A stretch of 64,000 nucleotides of DNA from Sepioteuthis lessoniana (GCA_963585895.1 OY757911.1:56584319-56648318), one strand, 5' to 3'; positions 43,438-54,383 are shown, counted from the stretch's first letter. The notes: generated by a model not told the origin, from the sequence alone. Made by a program: numbers and translations.

Positions 43438-43438
<1 letters not shown>
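42049..43438 (-). mobile_element. RLE-LINE copy F
   Basis: The minus-strand 3' end has CATCAGCTAACACTGATG (42073-42090) and AAACTCAAAAGGAGTAATAT. Coding blocks going 5': LLKGLEDLEVGGQVETIQMT (about 42180-42245), RWNMKVKMVPIVIGSFDTMT, RICKIVYFAVPANHRINLKE, the RRPDHI endonuclease residues (about 42430-42455), a degenerate knuckle, and the frame 42904-43194 (MPDGMELPNQDNIRTLGENE, KYMGILEADTIEKVEMK, YSGPFLK). LMYMDDIKL lies at about 43333-43360. A deletion joins the YSGPFLK region to the IRNDTDN region near 42930. Its truncated 5' end abuts (TTA)n. Confidence 0.82.

Positions 43439-43468
<30 letters not shown>
43439..43468. repeat. (TTA)n microsatellite
   Basis: About 10 ATT units at the 5' edge of copy F. 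Confidence 0.96.
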
Positions 43469-43957
43469 GCTTGGTTGAATTTAATGACATTTAAATATGA
43501 ATCAACTCAGAACGTGACGTGATAGATTCTGATTGAAATTAGAATGCAATATCATTCCATTCTTTGTTGCATTGTTAAATTATTTCGTAGATCAGCATTA
43601 TTTTTATTTCTCTGAGATTCAGTAAGGTTAGGTAAAATTAATACGAATGAATCACATACCACCCACTCAGGAGAATTTACTTTTCCCTGTGAACATGATG
43701 TCCAACATATATTCTATGATCTCGGGTCCCATGAAAATTCATGTCTTCAGTTTTGTATTAGTTTTCTCTGCTTTAAATTTTATTATTATCATTTGAATTT
43801 ACAATGATGCTTCTTCATTGTTTTGTCAAAGTTCTGAAAGGGTCGACTCCATTGTTTCTTAATTTTACCTCTGTAGAAAAAACATTTTTCACTATTGAAA
43901 TGTTTAGTCGGTTGGCTTAATTGAATGGAATGTTGGGTTTTCTGCTACTAACAAATG
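43469..43957. other. Unassigned DNA
   Basis: No gene or known repeat. Confidence 0.45.
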
Positions 43958-44022
43958 GCATTGCTGTTGTTGTCTAACATATGTCATTGCTGTTGTTGTA
44001 TAACATAGCATTGCTGTTGATG
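43958..44022. repeat. Three-copy minisatellite
   Basis: GGCATTGCTGTTGTTGTCTAAC occurs as three variant copies of roughly 26-31 bp: CATTGCTGTTGTTGTC, CATTGCTGTTGTTGTA and CATTGCTGTTGATGTC. Confidence 0.85.
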
Positions 44023-45391
44023 TCGTCTCTTTGCCTTTTTAGCATTTAATCTCTTATTCTGCACTCAGTCATTCTTTAAATCTTCGTTTCTTTCAAAGTA
44101 ACTTATTGTTTAATTAGTTAAGTTCAGAAAGTTTTCTTTTCTATTAAAAAAACGTTTTTTTTTTGTATCTGATGATGTGGTTCCATATTTCTTCTATCTA
44201 AAAAATCCCATAAATCATATGGACGAAATGTTACGCTCTAAAGCATTTGAAAAAAGGAGAATTCAGACAATGTCAGACAAGAATAAAGTGTTTTATTTAT
44301 TTGTAGCTGGCAAAAATGATTACTTATTCCATGAATTTTCAATGTTGCACGGGAAAATGTGTAAGTTTTAGAAAAATTCGAGCATCAGGTGAAGTAGGCC
44401 GGAAAGCAGACATGCTTGACTTTAGTTCCTTATGTTCTTTTCATCTTTTATGCATATATAAATATCATCCACCCCTTTCCAAATAATGCTCACTTAATTT
44501 GAATATGTAATAAGTACCTAGCTGGATGCTCATGTAACAATATATGTAAGATGATTGTTTTTCTTTTATCTTGCAATGTTTTCTTTCCAATGAATTTCTT
44601 TTTTAATCCCAATTCCTAGTGTCATTAAAAATACAAAAAATGGAAAAAAAAAGATTAACACGAAATAGTTCACTTACGAATTTGATAACTGTTAATCGTA
44701 TAAATGATGAAAAAATATTTCAAAAGAGCCTATTTCATTCTCATGCGTTATTCATACAAAAGAACTGTCTTTAATATCAACTTCTGAATACTGATTAACA
44801 CTCTCTAGCAGTCGAAATGCAGTGACACCAGAAACTTTAAAACACTTAATATAGCATAAAAAACAATGATGTCAAGGTTGTAACCTGCTTTATTCATTTT
44901 GTTTTTCTTATCTATTTCATATAATTTTGCATTGATCCAAGCCTCACCTGCATCAATAACAATTAAATCAAGACAAGAAATCTTCTCTCGTATCAAATGA
45001 GAGCCTAAATTTTTGCAATCTTTCAAATCAAGAGCACCAATTTGAGGCATTGAAATTCTTGAAAGAAGCATTGGAGTAGACAATACCACTTACTTTGAAT
45101 GACTTAGGTGTTGTCCGTTGTGAAGTTAGAAATTATTACATTCTTTTTTCCTTTTATATTGGTCTGATTTAACTAAAATACCAGCTATAAAAAGTGGCTG
45201 TTTCTTATTGCATCTAACAGATCGATTTATTTTATTATCTTTTCATGCTTAGCGGTTAAGGACTCCCGTGCATTGTATGATTATATTTAAATTTTCTGTC
45301 TGCTTCTTTTTAAGAGTTTTTTCGCACAAGATTCTATCAAATGCGAATGGAATTTAAATAGACCTATTTGACCTATCGGTAGAACCTCATA
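44023..45391. other. Unassigned DNA with two unrecognised small frames
   Basis: A 64-residue plus frame at 44177-44371 (contains KNKVFYLFVAGKNDYLFHEF) and a 94-residue minus frame at 44805-45089 (contains LDLKDCKNLGSHLIREKISC and IDAGEAW) have a more protein-like composition than their surroundings. No domain was recognised and no neighbouring exon or repeat family supports them. They may be remnants of an unknown element. Confidence 0.2.
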
Positions 45392-45409
45392 ACCACATCG
45401 AGTTAGAAT

Positions 45410-45702
45410 GGAGGTGTCCGTGGTGTAATGGTTATCGTTGTAGGAAATGGACATGGCGTCACGAGTTCAAATCCTGGACGAGACTGATTGCATTTCACAT
45501 AGCACTAATACCCTTAGGAAAGGTATGAATCTAATTATTCTCCCTCCAGCTATGGGTAGATAGTAGGGCAGACTAGGTTCTTCAGCCTTGGTGAGGCAAC
45601 TAGTCTAGGAGAAGGAAAACTCTGAATTCAAACACGTTAAAATCCGCTTAAAAATTGACCTTGTGTCATACCCTGCCCAAGCGGAGGGGTTGGGTAAATA
45701 GG
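45410..45702 (+). mobile_element. SINE-A, intact copy with perfect 18-bp target duplication
   Basis: 293 bp bounded by ACCACATCGAGTTAGAAT at 45392-45409 and the identical sequence at 45703-45720. The tRNA-related head is GGAGGTGTCCGTGGTGTAAT with GGTTATCGTTG (A box), and the B box is GAGTTCAAATCC (45462-45473). The body has CATTTCACATAGCACTAATA, CTCCCTCCAGCTATGGGTAG, TTGGTGAGGCAACTAGTCTA, and the end is GCGGAGGGGTTGGGTAAATA. It defines the full length of the family here and is probably one of the youngest copies. Confidence 0.95.
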
Positions 45703-45832
45703 ACCACATCGAGTTAGAATTAATCTAGGAGAAATGGCAATGAATGCTTACACAAAATTCCCCAGTCATAAAGCCTCACGTGTAGTGTCTTATTCAGGAA
45801 GTTCTTAGGGGAGATTTTTTTATCGTATAGCT

Positions 45833-46030
45833 GCTAAAGAGCTGGGCTGCTGCCTCCAAGTAAGTGAGTTCGTACTCGAGTCACTCTATTACTTTCACTT
45901 TTGCATTAATACCTTTGGGGAAAGTATGTACCTCTTATCCCCCAAGCTATAATCAAATTGTCCCACTGTTGGGCTTCTACATGGCTTTGCTGTTACATCA
46001 TCTACATAGGTTAGATATGCTATAAAAAAG
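45833..46030 (+). mobile_element. SINE-D copy, diverged
   Basis: GCTGCCTCCAAGTAAGTGAG with B-box-like GAGTTCGTACTCGAG, TACCTCTTATCCCCCAAGCT, TTCTACATGGCTTTGCTGTT and the tail TAGGTTAGATATGCTATAAA. The tail hairpin is partly lost. Confidence 0.65.
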
Positions 46031-46299
46031 TAAAGAAGGAAATAACTGTTCTTTGGGTGTTATTCCTCTGCAGGAGATACGCTACTGTTTTCTCAATTGG
46101 GTTAAATACTTCTGGATCAATCTTCTTTTTGTAAGGTATATCAATGACGTTGTGTATTAAAAACCACTTTGATTATAAGTAAAATATTCTCAGTGCCAGT
46201 TCATGGGTTTCATTTCAAGTCAAAATTCTGTTCTGAAAAAGTTCCGTCTCCACACGAACTTTATTGATCCACAAAATTAATGATCATCAAAAGTTGGAG

Positions 46300-46600
46300 C
46301 TGTAGAATACACCTACTATGACTCTGTAGAGGAGGAGGAGGACCTCATTAATTAGTCTCCTAGATATGACACAAAACCACCTGCTGGTGAGGTTCCAATC
46401 CTGGAGTTCTGGGAAATGTGAACTATTACTTTATTCCCATTACTGCTAGGTCTACTTTGACACGTAGTGAAATTATCGTTTAGCAATTTATCTAAAGGCC
46501 AAATATAACTGTTTATTGAATTAAATGTTTACAAAGAAACGACTGATGTTAAATTGAATTGTTAGAGTTAAATTTCAATATTTGAGGCCATTTACTTTTT
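46300..46600 (+). repeat. Family C element, partial
   Basis: Head GCTGTAGAATACACCTACTA, ACCACCTGCTGGTGAGGTTC, GGAGTTCTGGGAAATGTGAA and CATTACTGCTAGGTC. Two degenerate AACTG units follow. There is no tail. Confidence 0.65.
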
Positions 46601-46678
46601 CGAATCAATGACACCTAGCTTCTTTAAAATATTAAAAGATATTCGTTCAAGACTCATAAATATTCAATATATATGTAT

Positions 46679-46755
<77 letters not shown>

Positions 46756-46771
46756 CGTGTGTGTGTGTGTA
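46679..46771. repeat. (CA)n(AT)n(GT)n microsatellite
   Basis: CA run at 46679-46713, AT run at 46716-46751, and GT run to 46771. As a whole it is an approximate inverted repeat. Confidence 0.97.
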
Positions 46772-46820
46772 TATATTCAAGCAAGTTTTGTTAAAGACGA
46801 TGGAATACAGTTTATTTTTT

Positions 46821-47042
46821 CTAATTTTCTTTTTTAAGGCTCCTTGTAATTTTTCCTGTGTTGGGATCTAAATGGTAAAGGAATTGTTCATATCTTCTGC
46901 TCAACCGACAACTTCAAAACAAAACACTGCAGATTATATGTATGATCGGAAGCGCTTGGGCAGAAGATATGGAACGATTCCTTTACCATCATGATCCCGA
47001 CACAAGAAAAATTTGCAAGGAGTCTTGAAAAAATAAAATTAG
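46821..47042. mobile_element. Fold-back element with about 85-bp arms
   Basis: The left arm (46821-46904) and right arm (46956-47042) are about 85 percent complementary: CTAATTTTCTTTTTTAAGGC...GATATCTTCTGCTCAA-type sequence against TTGGGCAGAAGATATGGAAC...AATAAAATTAG. The 51-bp loop contains CGACAACTTCAAAACAAAAC. A related single arm is at 19500-19640. No ORF and no clear target duplication; the flanks are microsatellites on both sides. It could be a MITE-like element or the product of a snap-back event. Confidence 0.75.
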
Positions 47043-47059
47043 AAATAATAAAAAGTATT

Positions 47060-47061
<2 letters not shown>

Positions 47062-47148
<87 letters not shown>

Positions 47149-47168
47149 GTGTGGGTGGGTGGGTGTGT
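47062..47168. repeat. (TA)n(TG)n microsatellite
   Basis: About 15 TA units, then about 35 GT units with a GTGGGTGGGTGGG end. Confidence 0.97.
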
Positions 47169-47188
47169 AAGTGTCTGAGAAAAGAATT

Positions 47189-47235
47189 TGGCATTAAATA
47201 ACCTACAAGGGTAAATACCCCATAAAACCCAACTA
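47189..47235 (+). repeat. Isolated hairpin tail (family C/D type)
   Basis: TGGCATTAAATAACCTACAA then GGGTAAATACCCCATAAAAC. The second half of the stem is mutated. No head is attached. Confidence 0.6.
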
Positions 47236-47439
47236 ACTAAACAACTTATACACAACATTCTTCCGACTGCATCTCGAATCTTAAAAAAAAACAAGATAAA
47301 CAGAAAAATAAAATACGTGAAAGAAAGTACATGTCAGAATTGATCTTTGGTTGTTTTGATAGCTTTCATAGAATATCATTCCATGTAGATTATTTAATGC
47401 CTAATTATGCTTAAACATATATGATTTATTTGTCGGTAT
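47236..47439. other. Unassigned AT-rich DNA
   Basis: Nothing recognised. Confidence 0.45.
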
Positions 47440-48060
47440 CATTTTTTGCACACAATTGAATTTTTTCAAGCATAACTATGGAAAACGAACAATTCAATTA
47501 AACATCATCATTTTTTGGGGCTCACATTTAAGAGGTTAAAAAGATCTAGCACGAATAGTTTTATTTGCTCTCTGTGAAATGGTTTCAAGAATTGCTATTT
47601 AACACGAATAATTCGATTCAACATTATTCATTAATTTTCACAAAGTTAAATAGTTTCAAGCATTGCAATTCAAACCCAATAATTATATTTAATATTAACC
47701 ATTGGTTTACACTCACTTAAATGTTTTCAGGTTGTTTCTATTTAGTATTAATCAATTTTTTGCTTACAAACGGTTTCGTATATTAATCTCCTGCACTAAT
47801 CATATTATTTGACACAGTTTAATGGTTTCCAGTATAACTATTAAACAATAATATTTAAATTTAACACCAGTTTTTTGTTTGCATATAGTTACATGGTTAA
47901 TCAATTCTTTAAAATCCTTATTTGGGAATCTAACAGGGACTACAACTCCGACTTGGAATGGACCTATGGGGGATGCCATGAAGGATACTGCGCATTCTCC
48001 AAACTTCCAGGAATAGAGCCTCACTATCATGGGCAACTTAATGTCATGCCGAGGACGCTG
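47440..48060 (-). mobile_element. Family C element, array and part of head
   Basis: From 47440 to 47880 there are about six minus-strand units of roughly 75 bp, each with a TTTCAAGNATTGNNATTNAA core. Then follows a truncated head (GCCATGAAGGATACTGCGCA, CCAAACTTCCAGGAATAGAG, CCTCACTATCATGGG) to about 48060. The array is the longest seen for this family. Confidence 0.65.
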
Positions 48061-48290
48061 GTTCTATTTTACTTAAAAATAAGACCCTAACAGGTACCAC
48101 CATCTTGGAGTAAAGTCAAGGAAATATTACTTCACATTCTACAAAACTCCAGGCCTGGAGCCTCACAATCAAATGGTTTAGTATTATATCCAGGAGATTT
48201 GTTTAGGGAGTCTTACTCCTTTACAGGGATGCAGTCAACGTATTCTACAGCCCAAGCTGACAGGGCTTGTCATCGACTTGGTTTAGCATA
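48061..48290 (-). repeat. Family C head, second copy
   Basis: ACAAAACTCCAGGCCTGGAG, CCTCACAATCAAATGGTTTA, GGGAGTCTTACTCCTTTACA and CGTATTCTACAGCCCAAGCT follow the reverse order of the head. Lies directly beside the previous element in the same orientation. Confidence 0.65.
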
Positions 48291-48420
48291 TCTTTCAACT
48301 GGCTAGGCCCATCGAAGATATGCTTGATCTAACTCACTGAAATGATGTTTTTGAAGTCACCATGAAAGTTGTGATGCTGAGTAGTCAGATTACAACAGCC
48401 ATCAGATCTTGAAATGTTCT

Positions 48421-48425
<5 letters not shown>

Positions 48426-48453
<28 letters not shown>

Positions 48454-48454
48454 C

Positions 48455-48522
<68 letters not shown>

Positions 48523-48569
48523 GTAACAGTGCTGGTTATCGCTATCTCACTGCATGGGTTTGTTACAAA

Positions 48570-48612
<43 letters not shown>
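48426..48612. repeat. (AT)n, (GT)n and (AT)n microsatellites
   Basis: AT at 48426-48453, GT with two TTT interruptions at 48455-48524, and AT at 48573-48612. Frames across the region are microsatellite translations, not genes. Confidence 0.97.
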
Positions 48613-48616
<4 letters not shown>

Positions 48617-49109
48617 TTTTTTCTTGTTTAGGTGAGGAAACAAACGTTTGCATGAACGGTGGAAGTCGAATGAATCAAAAGTACGAGTATAGAGAAGTCA
48701 TCCTGCATGTTGTATCCGTTCCTCAATTATTTCTTCATCCACAAATGCAGAGATTGAACGGAAAGAATAAGCAACGGGTTCTTAACGCTAAGGCGAGTTG
48801 TACTTTTGTGGTTCTCCTCCATCATCCGACGAATAGGCATCACCGACATAGACGTCGTATGTGACTTATCAACAAATTTTTTATTTCGACTATGCGTATT
48901 TATGTAAAGACATATTAGTGTGTAACCACATGTAATATTTTATTCGTTTTATCGCTAATAGACAAATTAAATGATTCTCAAGATTTTAGTTTCTGTTTTA
49001 TCTTATTGAACCGGAATGACCAGAATTTTTGATGCAAACGAAAAGTACATAATTCCCAACAACCTAACTTTCAGTCATCGATTTGCTATTTTCCGTCATT
49101 GTTGCCAAT
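48613..49109. other. Unassigned DNA
   Basis: An 80-codon run after the AT tract (48615-48864) shows no recognised motif. No repeat family seen. Confidence 0.4.
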
Positions 49110-49373
49110 AATACCGGGCATTGGCATAATGATCCGTGTTCACCAATACCCTGGCAGACCTGGGTTCAATCCCATGTCGAGTCATACTAAAGACTCAAAA
49201 AATGGTACTTGATGCCTCCTTGCTTAACTCTCAGCATCATAAGGAATGGATCAAAGATATTGTGGGGCAATCTTGGGAAAGGAATAGTATCCCCCCTACA
49301 CCGTGGTGTAGTAGCTATCGAAAAGGGAGCCTTCGGGTCAACCTCGACTACGGTCACCAACTTTACTTATTGC
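49110..49373 (+). mobile_element. SINE-B copy
   Basis: Head CCGGGCATTGGCATAATGAT, CACCAATACCCTGGCAGACC, B box GGTTCAATCCCATG (49163-49176), AAAGACTCAAAAAATGGTAC, GTGTAGTAGCTATCGAAAAG, and end GGTCACCAACTTTACTTATT. TTGTTGCCAAT before and TTATTGCCAAT after may be the remains of a target duplication. Confidence 0.88.
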
Positions 49374-49454
49374 CAATGAAATGCGAAATTCTCAGTTTCT
49401 GTGCGTTCTCCAAAACTATTTTATCATGTGACTCTTTGTTTTTGTTTGATTTCT

Positions 49455-49665
49455 TTTGTTTAATGGCATATCAACCTTCGTGGATTATTTAATGCTAAAG
49501 CCATACTTTTAATATAGTAGTTGTACAGTTTATCACATAGCTGAGGGAATAAGGAGGTTAATACCTTCCCTATGTATATTAATCCGAAAGTGTTCGTAAT
49601 CGAGAGACTGGAGTTGAATCCTTCTACTATGTTGTTTTCCATCACGCGAGCCATTACGCCACGGA
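49455..49665 (-). mobile_element. SINE-D copy, near full length
   Basis: On the minus strand the head is CGGTTTCCGTGGCGTAATGG with CTCGCG (A box region) and B box GATTCAACTCCAG. The middle block GGAAGGTATTAACCTCC is followed by the tail GCATTAAATAATCC and GGTTGATATGCC (49468-49500). The best copy for seeing the whole family layout. Confidence 0.82.
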
Positions 49666-49926
49666 AACCGGATGATTGGCTAATGAGTAGAGTGTTCGCC
49701 AATGATCGGGGAGACTGAGGTTCAATCCTAGGTCAAGTCAAACCAAAGCCTCAAAAATGGCACTCGATGCCGCCTTGCTTAAAACTCAACATTATAAAGT
49801 ATGGATCAAGGGTAAAGTGGAGCAATCCTGGGAATGTAGTAGCGCCCTCCCTTACACCTCGGTGTTGTAGCTATTGAAAAGAGATCCTTCGAGTCGTCCT
49901 CGACTATAGTTGCCAACTTTACTTAC
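49666..49926 (+). mobile_element. SINE-B copy
   Basis: Head CCGGATGATTGGCTAATGAG with TAGAGTGTTCGCC, B box GGTTCAATCCTAGG (49720-49733), AAATGGCACTCGATGCCGCC, TGTTGTAGCTATTGAAAAGA and end AGTTGCCAACTTTACTTACC. It begins directly at the head end of the SINE-D before it, so the two SINEs are adjacent. Confidence 0.88.
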
Positions 49927-50446
49927 CTCTTGAGAGATTGAGAAAACTACTCACCAAACAAGAATCACTCATCCCCTACAAAAGTACACAGGTGAAGTAC
50001 AAGATAAACCGAAACCCACACGACCACAGAAAATTGGGTTCCTAGGACACTTTGATGATAAGTATTGTCAAAAACCCAATCCGCTTCAATAAAACACTAT
50101 CTTCGATATTATTGATATGGTAAACCAACATATTCCTCTGAAGCAGTAAAAAAAGACCAAAAGCTAGTGGCATTGTACGACAACGCCTTATCCCCGATCA
50201 TTTCTAACTCCAAAGAATATTCAGGAACATAAACAGTTGTGTAATGGCAGAATTATTTTGGAAATGTGATTAAAAAAAATATGTGCACCGGAGCCAGAGA
50301 AGAAAAATTATTAAATAACCCATGAAGGTTGATGTTCAATCAACCTAAGAAACCGATTAACGCTGTTTCTGATATTATTGCTGCATAAATTGGTTTGTTT
50401 GTTTGTTTGTTGGTTGGTCGGTTGGTTGGTTGAAAGTTGGTTGGGT
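49927..50446. other. Unassigned DNA with one hairpin-tail fragment
   Basis: 49940-50290 has broken coding-like frames (for example KINRNPHDHRKLG) that were not assigned. 50308-50345 holds a tail fragment ATTAAATAACCCATGAAGGT. (TTTG)n/(TTGG)n runs at 50393-50436. Confidence 0.4.
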
Positions 50447-50815
50447 TTTATGGTATATCACTCTTTGTAGGTTATTTAATGCCAAATCCATTTTTATACA
50501 AATAATCAGTTCTATTTCAAACAATTCAGTTTAGATTGAGTAGACAGTAGAATTGTCTAAAACATTTCTATTTCAAACTATTCAGTTTATCATAAGTACG
50601 CAGTTTAGTTCTATCAGGTGTTACAAATCTAGGTCAGAGTGTACCTAGGAGCGGTAGCAATGAAGAGGTACTCTGCATTCCCCAAAGCTCCAGCATTGCT
50701 CAAACCTCACCATCAGATTTAGTTTCATATCCAGGACACGAGTTAGTGGTGGGGGGTCTTACCCCTCTGAAAAGGTGCAGTCGGTGTATTTTACAGCCTC
50801 AATCAACTGGGTAAC
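50447..50815 (-). mobile_element. Family C element
   Basis: Reverse layout: tail at 50449-50492 (TTTTATGGTATATCACTC, GTAGGTTATTTAATGCC), two AACAATTCAGTTTA-type units, and a head (CCCCAAAGCTCCAGCATTGC, CAAACCTCACCATCAGATTT, TTACCCCTCTG, TGTATTTTACAGCCTC). Confidence 0.78.
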
Positions 50816-52126
50816 ATAAATTGGCTTCTTTAAAAACTTTCAATTGAAATCCATATTGTTTTTTTGGGGGGATGTGAGTGGATTTAATTATTTGTCGTCA
50901 CAATCTTAAAACATATACATATTTCATATTTAGTCTTAGCAAAAATCTTCGATCTGAATTTGTTAGTCAAATCAATTTTGAATCTAAAAAGAAAAAACCG
51001 TGAGAGAATATATGTACATATGTGTATGTATGGGTGAATATAAGTGCGTTTGTGTGGGTGCGGCGGGGAAAAACATATGGTAATTCTCGTGGTACTTTCG
51101 TAAGGATTTGATCAAAACTTTAAATATATATTCACATAGGAGTGAACTTAATAAAACACATAATTCAGTTTGTAAATATTCATGCGCGTACATATTCTTA
51201 TAGCTTCTGTCTGCTTCGTCTGGGATGTATATGTGCAGCAATTTGTTGTACCAATAATCATACATTTTTTTACATAAAATACTAACCCGCACCAGTCAAT
51301 AATATTTGAAAAGTAAAAGTATAAAATTCAAACAGCTGTCTGGAAAATCAATTTCAATAAATACAATGTCTGTTTTCCTCCTTACGCTTTTCCTGTTTTA
51401 TTTTAATCAAATCTGCTGGATTTTTTTCAATCCTTTAAACTAAATTGATTGTTTTTCTAACTCAATAAAAAAATAATTTGTATTTACATACGCCCCCCTT
51501 CTTGTAGTAATTCGGGAAATCCTATTTCGTCTGGTTTGCTTAGATAGGTGATTATAATAAAACAGAATAAAATTGAAAAAATATTTGCGCACATGTTTCT
51601 GAAATAAGATATTTGTTCTAAAATTTAACAATGTTTTCCAACCGTGATTCAGCCAATGTTACATGTCCATACGTAAAAGTAATATTGAGACAGTAACATT
51701 ACAATCACAGAAGCTTTATTTTTCGAGATACTTCTAGAGAAAATAAAAGTAATGAAGGATATACGATAATAATTTATATCTGTATTTTTATATTAATAAG
51801 TAATATATACTTTGACACTATTCAATATATTATTAACTTGATAGATATATTCTTTCATTAATAGAAAACAGAAAATGACGATAGCTTTTAACATGTATTT
51901 CCAAAATCTCCCTCGAAATGTTTTGCTGATCATCTTCATTGGTGTGTTGAGTAGTATCATTATTAATTTTTGACCCTCTGCCACATTACTTTCGAATTTC
52001 AACCACGTCACTCTTGATTGTGTTAACCTATGACACTTCTCAGACTAAAAATACACCCATCTCACCATCTTTTATTAACATTTCTAAATTATGCTTCTTA
52101 TATCTTGAACACCGCTCTATTAAAGA
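50816..52126. other. Unassigned AT-rich DNA
   Basis: No gene or known repeat recognised. The minus frame at 51793-52011 (MTWLKFESNVAEGQKLIMIL) has no known motif. Confidence 0.4.
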
Positions 52127-52386
52127 AGAGCACATTGCGTAATGGTTATCGACTTATGAAATCGAGCTGGCCACCTGATTTCATATCCTAGTGCTGTTTG
52201 CATTTCCCATAGCACTTGGAAAAGTTATTGACCCATCACATTTTCCCCCAGATATGCGTAAATAGTTGAGCAAACCGAGCTCTAAGTTTGGTAAGGCAAC
52301 CAATCTAGCGAAAAGACCTCTCTGAATTTAACAATTGTATTCTGCTTACAAAGTGATCTTATATCAAAACGTATTTGGGTAAATAC
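52127..52386 (+). mobile_element. SINE-A copy, strongly diverged
   Basis: AGAGCACATTGCGTAATGGT, CATTTCCCATAGCACTTGG, GGTAAGGCAACCAATCTAGC, CTCTGAATTTAACAATTG and GTATTTGGGTAAATACC keep the family order. The B box is degenerate. Confidence 0.7.
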
Positions 52387-53463
52387 CATTATATTATCAA
52401 TCCTAAACATCTTTATTTTCCAGTTTTCTTGTTTTCCGAAGGGTTTCTTTTTTTCATACATTCTATGATATCACCGAATCTTGACCAGCACTCTTACCAA
52501 CGTTGATCTCTATTATTAATATTTTTCCCAGCATTGTCGATTCAGTTGACTTCGGTAGAGTGATGAGTTTCTTTTTTATTGAAATAAACAATTTCGATAT
52601 TCAACAAATCTACGTGTGGTGGAGGGGTGCAATACGCATTGATGTGACAAAAGTAAACGTTGCGTAAATATGATTAGGAACTGTTTATTTCATGTAGATT
52701 TTAAGTACTCAATATATATTTCTTTTCAAATATTTCTTCTAAAATGTCAATTCTAATATATATAAACGCAGCAAACTAATTAAATTGTATTACTTTTTCT
52801 AAATATAAATTTACCAATATCCTTCAAAATGAAATTATTCTGTTAATATGCTATTGAATCGGCTGTATCAGTTAATTACCGACTCAGCAAGATTTTTTCT
52901 AAAAAAAGGAAAATGTTTATTCAGGAGCCGATATATTTGGTTATATTTGTTTTAATTCCGATTTAAAGCGCGGAAGCCTTGGGAAAATTTCAATTAGAAA
53001 ATCACCATGTGAAATGATGGAAATGTTAACTCGCATATATTTTTCTTCTTTTTCATTTGAAAAATAGTTAAATTGATATTTATGCTATCTTGGAATAAAG
53101 CTGAAATCAGCCGGAAAGACATTAAAACATTACAAGAGAAAAGCATCTAAACTAAAAAGATAAAAGTTAAATTAAAAAGTACAACAGCATTTCACGTATT
53201 CAAATAGGTTTTAGCGCATCAACTTTGGTTTGGTTTGTTTATAATTTTAATGGCATATCAACTTCTTATGGACAATTTGATACGGAAATTCGATTCGTTT
53301 GTTAATAATGGTAATCAACTATACATTCAATATTTTAATTTGCCAATAATCACTTGTTTTTGCATATTCATATCAATTATACTTATCGAGCACAATCAAT
53401 TTACATACAATTGTATGTTTTCAAGAATGTCTAAGATTAATAATCTGTACATAATAATAGTAA
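52387..53463. other. Unassigned AT-rich DNA
   Basis: A half hairpin tail (TTAATGGCATATCAACTTCT) lies at 53249-53268. The rest is unassigned. Confidence 0.45.
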
Positions 53464-53716
53464 CAGGCACATTGATCTAGTGGCTTGAGTGTTCGCCAAT
53501 GGCCCGGCAGACTTGGGTTCAATCCCAGGTCACGTCATACCACAGACTTTAAAAATGGTACTCGGTACCTACTTGGTTAACACTCAGCAATATAAGGTAC
53601 GTATCAAGGGTGAAGCGGAGCAATCCAGGTAAAAGAGTAGCGCCCTCCCCTAAACCTAGGTGTAGTAGCTATTTAAAAGGGAGTCTTCAGGTTGCCCTCG
53701 GCAACGATCGCCAATA
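53464..53716 (+). mobile_element. SINE-B copy
   Basis: Head CAGGCACATTGATCTAGTGG with GAGTGTTCGCCAATGGCCCG, B box GGTTCAATCCCAGG (53517-53530), AAATGGTACTCGGTACCTAC, GTGTAGTAGCTATTTAAAAG, and end CGATCGCCAATA. Confidence 0.85.
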
Positions 53717-54041
53717 ACATAATGATATGTTTTCAGATTGCAATGTGTACTAATCATATGATTTCCTGCATTCGAATCGAATATGAATAATTCTCGTAAA
53801 GATCAAGTTACTGATATTTACTATAGAATCAAATTGTATGTATTTTCCTACCCACTCCATGCAAGCAGGATGTAACAAAAAGTTATATTTTCGGTAATTT
53901 TAGCAATTCTGAATACGGATTTGATCTTAGTAGGTATTACCATCCCGAGTAAACGCGGTAGAACCTGATTGAATGAAAACGTTGGTTAGTTGGTTGGATT
54001 GTATTAAACACTGAAGTTTTGTTTTAATACCAACAATTGTT
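53717..54041. other. Unassigned DNA
   Basis: Nothing recognised. Confidence 0.45.
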
Positions 54042-54070
54042 TCTATCTATCTATCAATCTATCTATCTAT
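54042..54070. repeat. (CTAT)n microsatellite
   Basis: About seven CTAT units, immediately before a SINE-B. Confidence 0.95.
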
Positions 54071-54075
54071 CTAAT

Positions 54076-54311
54076 CATTAAAGTATTAGCCATGAGAACG
54101 GGATTGAATTCCAGGTCGAGTAAAACCAAAGACTCAAAAATGGTGCTTGATACCTCCTTTCTAAACTCTTAGCATAATAAGGTATGGATCAAAGGTAAGT
54201 GTAGCAATTAAGGGGTGAAGTGCAGTTCCCTCCCATACACCTCTATGAACTAGCTACTGAAAACGGATACTTCAGATCGCACACGATACGGTCGAGCATC
54301 TTACTAACTAC

Positions 54312-54312
<1 letters not shown>
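54076..54312 (+). mobile_element. SINE-B copy, diverged, between microsatellites
   Basis: GCCATGAGAACGGGATTGAA (B-box region), GACTCAAAAATGGTGCTTGA, CTAAACTCTTAGCATAATAA and ACTAGCTACTGAAAACGGA follow the family order. It lies between (CTAT)n and (TA)n and lacks most of the head. Confidence 0.75.

Positions 54313-54380
<68 letters not shown>
54313..54380. repeat. (TA)n microsatellite
   Basis: About 33 TA units with one ATG interruption. Confidence 0.97.

Positions 54381-54382
<2 letters not shown>

Positions 54383-54383
<1 letters not shown>

Noticed and set aside
45408..45482. Functional tRNA gene (A and B boxes present)
   Set aside because: No complete cloverleaf or acceptor stem, and the sequence continues into the SINE-A body with an 18-bp target duplication. 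The same holds for SINE-B, SINE-D and SINE-E heads.
46679..46771. Palindromic (CA)n(AT)n(GT)n as a designed inverted repeat
   Set aside because: Dinucleotide runs of this type are self-complementary by composition and common here.
51900..51950. Minus-strand CCAATGAAGATGATCAGCAAAAC as a possible hammerhead core
   Set aside because: The CUGAUGA box is mutated and no helix I or III can be drawn.
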